From DASUPK01 sp035456265 (GTDB taxonomy: Bacteria; Actinomycetota; Thermoleophilia; Solirubrobacterales; 70-9): a DNA stretch of 17,367 nt. The stretch lies in the NCBI GenBank assembly GCA_035456265.1, contig DATIDP010000138.1, forward strand, positions 1 to 17,367. The letters run 5' to 3'. Below, piece after piece: positions 14,301 to 17,367 of the stretch; position 1 is the first letter of the stretch, and each line of letters opens with the position of its first letter. The translations under genes were made by a program, and so were the position numbers. Under the pieces are notes generated by a model, which saw only the letters and a program-made list of their open reading frames with translations, ran no database searches and was not told where the DNA came from.

Positions 14301-15298
14301 GCGGTCCCCTCCCATTCGACGATCCCGGCGCCCCAGGTGAGTCCCGCGCCGAAGGCCGAGAGCAACACACGCGATCCCCTCCGGAGCAGCCCGTTCGAGG
14401 CGGCCTCGGACAGGGCGATCGGAATGCTCGCCGCCGAGGTGTTCCCGTACTCGGCGAGGCAATCGATGACGCGGCCGGCCGGCAGGTCGAGCCGCTCGCC
14501 GACCGCGGAGATGATCCGCGAGTTGGCCTGGTGGTAGACGAAGAGGTCGATCTCGTCGAGGGCGAGTCCGGCATCCGAGACGACCTCCTGCGTTGTGTCG
14601 CTCATCGCCGCGACAGCCGCCCGGAAGGTCGCGCGCCCGTCCATCCGGACGAGGCGGTCGTGGTGCTCGGCCCGGATCAGCTCCCCGCGGCCGCCGTCGG
14701 AGCGCAGCGCGATCGGCCCGATCTGGCCGGGGCCGCCGGGTACGAGGACCGCGGCGCCGGCGCCGTCCCCGAACAGGCCGGCCGTCCGCCGGTCGGTGAA
14801 GTCGGTGACGCGGCTGAGCACCTCGGCGCCGACGACGAGCGCAGCCCGGGCCCGCCCGGACTCGAGCTGCGCCGTCGCCAGGGAGAGGGCCGAGAGGAAG
14901 CCCGTGCACGCGGCGCCGATATCCATCGCTCCGGCCGAGGTCGCACCGAGCCGGTTGGCGACCAACGGCGCGGCGTGCGGCAGGAGCTGATCGCTGGTGA
15001 GGGTGGCGACCAGAACGAGGTCGAGGTCGGCGGGGGCGACGCCGGCCAACGCGAGCGCCTTCGCTCCCGCCCCGGCGGCGAGATCCACGAGGCTCTCCGC
15101 GCCGACGCGGTGGCGGCGGTGGATGCCCGAGCGCGAGGAGATCCAGCGCGAGTCCACGCCGAGCGGGCGGGCCAACTCATCGTTCTCGACCACCCGCTCG
15201 GGAAGCCAGGAGGCGACGGCGGCGATGCCCGGGCCGGACGTCCGCTTCGACCTGTTCGTTGCGCCGGTGGCGCGGGCGACCAGGCCGTCGGGGTCCAC
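14297..15298 (-). CDS. fabH: Beta-ketoacyl-ACP synthase III
   Basis: 333 residues from the GTG at 15298, matching the usual FabH length. The catalytic triad is Cys131 in GAACTGFLSAL, His256 in VYHQANS and Asn286 in EYGNTSAA. GIAAVASWLPERVV (about 25-38) is the typical first strand, and FGDGAGAAVL and FGAGLTWGAG are family landmarks. It condenses a primer acyl-CoA with malonyl-ACP to begin synthesis. The frame is open to an ATG at 15457, but that would overlap fabD by 119 nt and add about 50 non-homologous residues, so the GTG 40 nt after fabD is preferred. The start lies just behind a small hairpin. The stop overlaps fabG as ATGA. Confidence 0.9.
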   Translation of the reverse strand: MDPDGLVARATGATNRSKRTSGPGIAAVASWLPERVVENDELARPLGVDSRWISSRSGIHRRHRVGAESLVDLAAGAGAKALALAGVAPADLDLVLVATLTSDQLLPHAAPLVANRLGATSAGAMDIGAACTGFLSALSLATAQLESGRARAALVVGAEVLSRVTDFTDRRTAGLFGDGAGAAVLVPGGPGQIGPIALRSDGGRGELIRAEHHDRLVRMDGRATFRAAVAAMSDTTQEVVSDAGLALDEIDLFVYHQANSRIISAVGERLDLPAGRVIDCLAEYGNTSAASIPIALSEAASNGLLRRGSRVLLSAFGAGLTWGAGIVEWEGTA

Positions 15299-15300
15299 CA

Positions 15301-15318
15301 GGGAGGCATCGACCTCCC
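15301..15318 (-). promoter_or_regulatory. Inverted repeat in the fabH leader covering its Shine-Dalgarno-like sequence
   Basis: On the minus strand GGGAGG-TCGATG-CCTCCC is a perfect 6-bp stem with a 6-nt loop, ending 2 nt before the proposed fabH GTG. The GGGAGG arm is the only ribosome-site-like sequence in the fabD-fabH gap, so folding would hide it. It may modulate fabH translation or be chance. Confidence 0.35.
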
Positions 15319-15338
15319 ACAGCTGTTCGGGGCCGAGG

Positions 15339-16205
15339 TCAGGCAAGGGCTGATTCCCGGCTCGCGAGGGTCTCGGTCTCCGCACCGTCGAGCGTCCGTC
15401 GGACGAGCCCGGCGAGCACCTTGCCCGGCCCGACGTCGAGGTAGCGGGTGACGCCAAGCGCGTCGAGCTTGGCGAGCACGGCGGTCCAGCGGATCGGGCT
15501 GGTCAGGGAGGCGGCGAGAGCGCCGCGGACGTCGTCGCCGAAGGGCTCGGCACTCGTCGAGGAGACCACCGGCGCCTCCGGCGGCCGGAAGTCGATCTCG
15601 TCGAGGGCGGCTCGGAAGGGCTCGACCCCCGAGGCCATTGCCTCGGTGTGGAAGGCGCCCGCGACGGCGAGCTTCTTCGCCCGCACGCCGGAGCCCTTGG
15701 CCGCGGCCTCCGCCGCCTCGATCGCGTCGAGCGGTCCCGACAGGACGAACTGCTGGGGCGAGTTCTCGTTGGCAAGGGTCAGGCCGTGATCGTCGGCCAA
15801 CGCAGCTGCCGCGTCGCGGTCGCTACCGACCGCGAGCATGGCACCGGCCTCACCGCTTTCTGCCACCTCCTCCATGACGCGCCCGCGCGCAACGACGATC
15901 CGCACCCCGTCGGCGCCGTCGATCGCGCCCGCCGCGGCCAGCGCGCCCACCTCGCCGAGCGAGTGGCCCGCGAAGTACTCCGCCTGCGGACGACCGAGCT
16001 GCTCATAGCCGGCGATCGAGGCGCAGAAGACGGCGGGCTGCGCGTAGGCGGTCCCCTCCGACATCCGCTCGAACGGGTCCTCGCCGACCAGCTCGGTGGC
16101 GAGCTCGAGCAGGTCTGGCCGGACGGCCGCCACGAGCTCGCGGCTCGAGGCGTCGCCGACTCCCTGTCCCGGGAACAGAACAGCTTGAGCGCTGCTGGGG
16201 TCCAT
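15339..16205 (-). CDS. fabD: Malonyl-CoA:ACP transacylase
   Basis: 288 residues, slightly shorter than most FabD proteins (about 310). FPGQG (11-15) opens the fold. The nucleophile is Ser82 in AGHSLGE, with Arg108 in VARGRVM for the malonyl carboxylate and His186 in GAFHTEAM as base. The C-terminus has the usual YLDVGPGKVLAGL segment. It loads malonyl groups from CoA onto ACP. The ATG at 16205 is the first in frame after an upstream in-frame TGA. There is no good Shine-Dalgarno. It is the first FAS gene, lying 70 nt after the response regulator on the same strand and followed by fabH after 40 nt. Confidence 0.95.
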   Translation of the reverse strand: MDPSSAQAVLFPGQGVGDASSRELVAAVRPDLLELATELVGEDPFERMSEGTAYAQPAVFCASIAGYEQLGRPQAEYFAGHSLGEVGALAAAGAIDGADGVRIVVARGRVMEEVAESGEAGAMLAVGSDRDAAAALADDHGLTLANENSPQQFVLSGPLDAIEAAEAAAKGSGVRAKKLAVAGAFHTEAMASGVEPFRAALDEIDFRPPEAPVVSSTSAEPFGDDVRGALAASLTSPIRWTAVLAKLDALGVTRYLDVGPGKVLAGLVRRTLDGAETETLASRESALA

Positions 16206-16257
16206 GCCCCATCACTACCCGCGCGCCCCCACCCGGTGAAGGGCTTCCCCGGCCATG

Positions 16258-16274
16258 CCCCCCGAACGGGGGGG
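16258..16274 (-). terminator. GC hairpin between the response regulator and fabD
   Basis: A perfect 6-bp C6/G6 stem closes a 4-nt loop immediately after the regulator stop (16276-16278). No T-tract follows on the minus strand, so it is not a classical intrinsic terminator. It could be a U-tract-less terminator, an RNA-stability element, or a partial attenuator between the regulatory genes and the FAS operon. Confidence 0.4.
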
Positions 16275-16275
16275 T

Positions 16276-16932
16276 TCAGCGGGACGGGCGGGGGGTCGGA
16301 TGTGAAAGCCCGAGCTGCTCCGCCTTGCGGGCGGCCTCGGCGCGGTTCCGCACACCGAGCTTCCGGTAGAGCGCGGTGGTGTGGTCCTTGATCGTGTGCG
16401 GGGAGAGGAAGAGCCGCTCGGCGATCTCCCGATTGGTCGCGCCCGCGCCGATCAGCTCGAGGACCTCCCGCTCGCGCTGGGAGAGCGGGGTCGCCGGTCC
16501 CTCGGCCTGTCGCGCGAAGACTGTCATTCCCCGGCCGACCATTCGCACTGCGTTGGCGACCTCGTCGGCGCTCCAGTCCTTCGAGATGAACCCGGAGGCG
16601 CCAGCCGCCTTGGCTGCCTCCGGCGAGATCCAGCCGGCTCCGGAGATCAACAGCACGCGCGTGTCGGGCGAGGCCTCCTTGAGCGCCTCGCAGAGCTCGG
16701 CGCCGGAGCGCTCGCCGAGGAAGAGGTCGACGAGCGCGACGTCCGGCTTGCTCCGACCCGCAAGCTCCACCGCCTCCTCCGTCGTCGATGCGACCGCGCA
16801 CTCGCCCATCCAAGGCTGTCGCCCCAGCAGCAGTCGGAACCCCCACTGGACGACCGCGTGGTCGTCGACGACCAGCACGCTCAGCTTCTCACCGCCGTTC
16901 AGCTGCTCGGCAGCACCAGGCGCAGTCGCCAC
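16276..16932 (-). CDS. NarL/FixJ-type response regulator with LuxR HTH
   Basis: 218 residues. The receiver domain (about 17-130) has Asp23-Asp24, phospho-acceptor Asp69 in ALVDLFLG, Ser97 and Lys118. A linker leads to a LuxR-type helix-turn-helix (about 148-210) with LSQREREVLELIGAGATNREIA and LSPHTIKDHTTALYRKLGV. When phosphorylated by its kinase it should bind DNA, typically as a dimer. The GTG at 16932 is chosen because AGGAGG precedes it by 4 nt; it gives a 34-nt overlap with the kinase gene. A GTG at 16878 is a later, weaker option. It lies directly before the FAS-II operon in the same orientation, which makes that operon a natural candidate target, though nothing in the sequence proves this. 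Confidence 0.93.
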   Translation of the reverse strand: MATAPGAAEQLNGGEKLSVLVVDDHAVVQWGFRLLLGRQPWMGECAVASTTEEAVELAGRSKPDVALVDLFLGERSGAELCEALKEASPDTRVLLISGAGWISPEAAKAAGASGFISKDWSADEVANAVRMVGRGMTVFARQAEGPATPLSQREREVLELIGAGATNREIAERLFLSPHTIKDHTTALYRKLGVRNRAEAARKAEQLGLSHPTPRPSR

Positions 16933-17351
16933 TGGTCCTCCTCTCGCCCGTACTCGAGCATCCCCCCTCGCTGCAGCGCCTCGAACGAGGCGAGGCGGAG
17001 GCCCATGCGCGAGCCGCCGCCCGCGACCGCGCTCGCGGCGGGCGGCAGGCCGTCGTTTCGCACCTCCATCAGGAACGCGCCGCCGGGCGCGTCGATCGTC
17101 ACCTTGACCTCGGTCGGCTCGGCATGCTTCTCCGCGTTGCGCAGCGCCTCGTTGAGGGTGGAGACCGCAAGTGGCTCCAGGCTCTCCGGGACCTCGACCC
17201 CCTCGCGCCAGTCGACCATGAGGGGCAGGCGCTTGTACTGGCGGCCCAGCCGGTCGAGCTCGGAGCGAAGGCCCCCGTCGGCCAGCTCCATCAGCGAGCT
17301 TCCCGCCGAGCCGATCAGGGCCTCGCGCAGGTCGCCGAGGGCGGCCTCGAT
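16899..17351 (-). CDS. Sensor histidine kinase, C-terminal (ATPase) part, incomplete
   Basis: About 150 codons are visible. The first ones read IEAALGDLREAL, resembling the helix after the phospho-His in HisKA_3/NarX-type kinases. A HATPase_c domain follows, with N-box STLNEALRNAEKHA, G1-like EVRNDG and a Gly-rich SRMGLRLASFEAL. This is the ATP-binding half of the kinase that would phosphorylate the adjoining regulator. The dimerisation/His-box and sensor domains are not in the window. Upstream in the same frame is a TAG at 17352-17354, only 14 nt from the window edge, so either the gene is broken, it starts at an unusual codon, or the edge sequence has an error. The ATG at 17291 is internal to the conserved region and is not taken as the start. 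The stop overlaps the regulator gene by 34 nt. Confidence 0.7.
   Translation of the reverse strand: MEAALGDLREALIGSAGSSLMELADGGLRSELDRLGRQYKRLPLMVDWREGVEVPESLEPLAVSTLNEALRNAEKHAEPTEVKVTIDAPGGAFLMEVRNDGLPPAASAVAGGGSRMGLRLASFEALQRGGMLEYGREEDQWRLRLVLPSS
16937..16942 (-). promoter_or_regulatory. Ribosome binding site of the response regulator
   Basis: AGGAGG (preceded by GAG) lies within the end of the kinase gene, 4 nt before the GTG at 16932. It supports the longer start of the regulator and the 34-nt gene overlap. Confidence 0.6.
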
Positions 17352-17367
17352 CTACGACGCGCAGCGC

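Noticed and set aside
14301..14909. Upstream extension of the fabG frame
   Set aside because: It lies inside fabH and is Arg/Gly/Pro-rich shadow sequence; ATG at 14300 has the ATGA coupling.
15299..15457. Longer fabH start at the ATG at 15457
   Set aside because: It would overlap fabD by 119 nt and add non-homologous residues.

Overview
The window is a 17.4 kb, high-GC, gene-dense stretch of bacterial chromosome. Its FAS-II operon resembles the mycobacterial fabD-acpM-kasA-kasB-accD6 locus, the enoyl reductase is InhA-like, many genes start with GTG, and the secreted hydrolase carries an ILKRGLRVRL-type segment. These traits suggest an actinobacterium, plausibly of the Thermoleophilia/Solirubrobacterales branch. 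That placement is an inference from protein style, because no rRNA or marker search was possible. I found no mobile element, CRISPR array or rRNA.

Left region (1-5754), mainly plus strand. It holds the C-terminal end of a family-2 glycosyltransferase, a large polytopic membrane protein with an extracytoplasmic tail, and a UDP-N-acetyl-hexosamine-type dehydrogenase; together these look like the end of a surface-polysaccharide locus. Next come a minus-strand COG4315-type lipoprotein, a plus-strand conserved protein of unknown function, and a very small possible secreted ORF.

Middle region (5751-9128). A large secreted alpha/beta hydrolase (minus), a tRNA-Thr(CGU) (minus) and an enoyl-CoA hydratase (plus) lie around a compact promoter region. 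Mirror-image copies of TTGTAGGGTC flank the tRNA. The hydrolase probably starts at an ATC codon behind a perfect AGGAGG.

Right region (9125-17351), all minus strand. Transcription runs from a sensor kinase fragment and its LuxR-type response regulator, across a GC hairpin, into fabD-fabH-fabG-acpP-fabF-accD6-like-maoC-fabI. These eight genes supply carboxylation, malonyl transfer, ACP, initiation, elongation, ketoreduction, dehydration and enoyl reduction, so the locus encodes a nearly self-contained FAS-II cycle. No FabZ or FabA is present, so the MaoC-type hot-dog protein is the likely dehydratase. Five junctions are 1-4 nt stop/start overlaps, which implies one tightly coupled operon.

All three tail-to-tail gene junctions end on a shared CTAG (4158-4161, 5751-5754, 9125-9128). 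By eye I found only one other CTAG in the window. The content is mostly known families. The points most worth checking are the CTAG-fused stops, the ATC start, the mirrored promoter motifs around the tRNA, the MaoC dehydratase in the FAS-II operon, and the adjacent two-component regulator.
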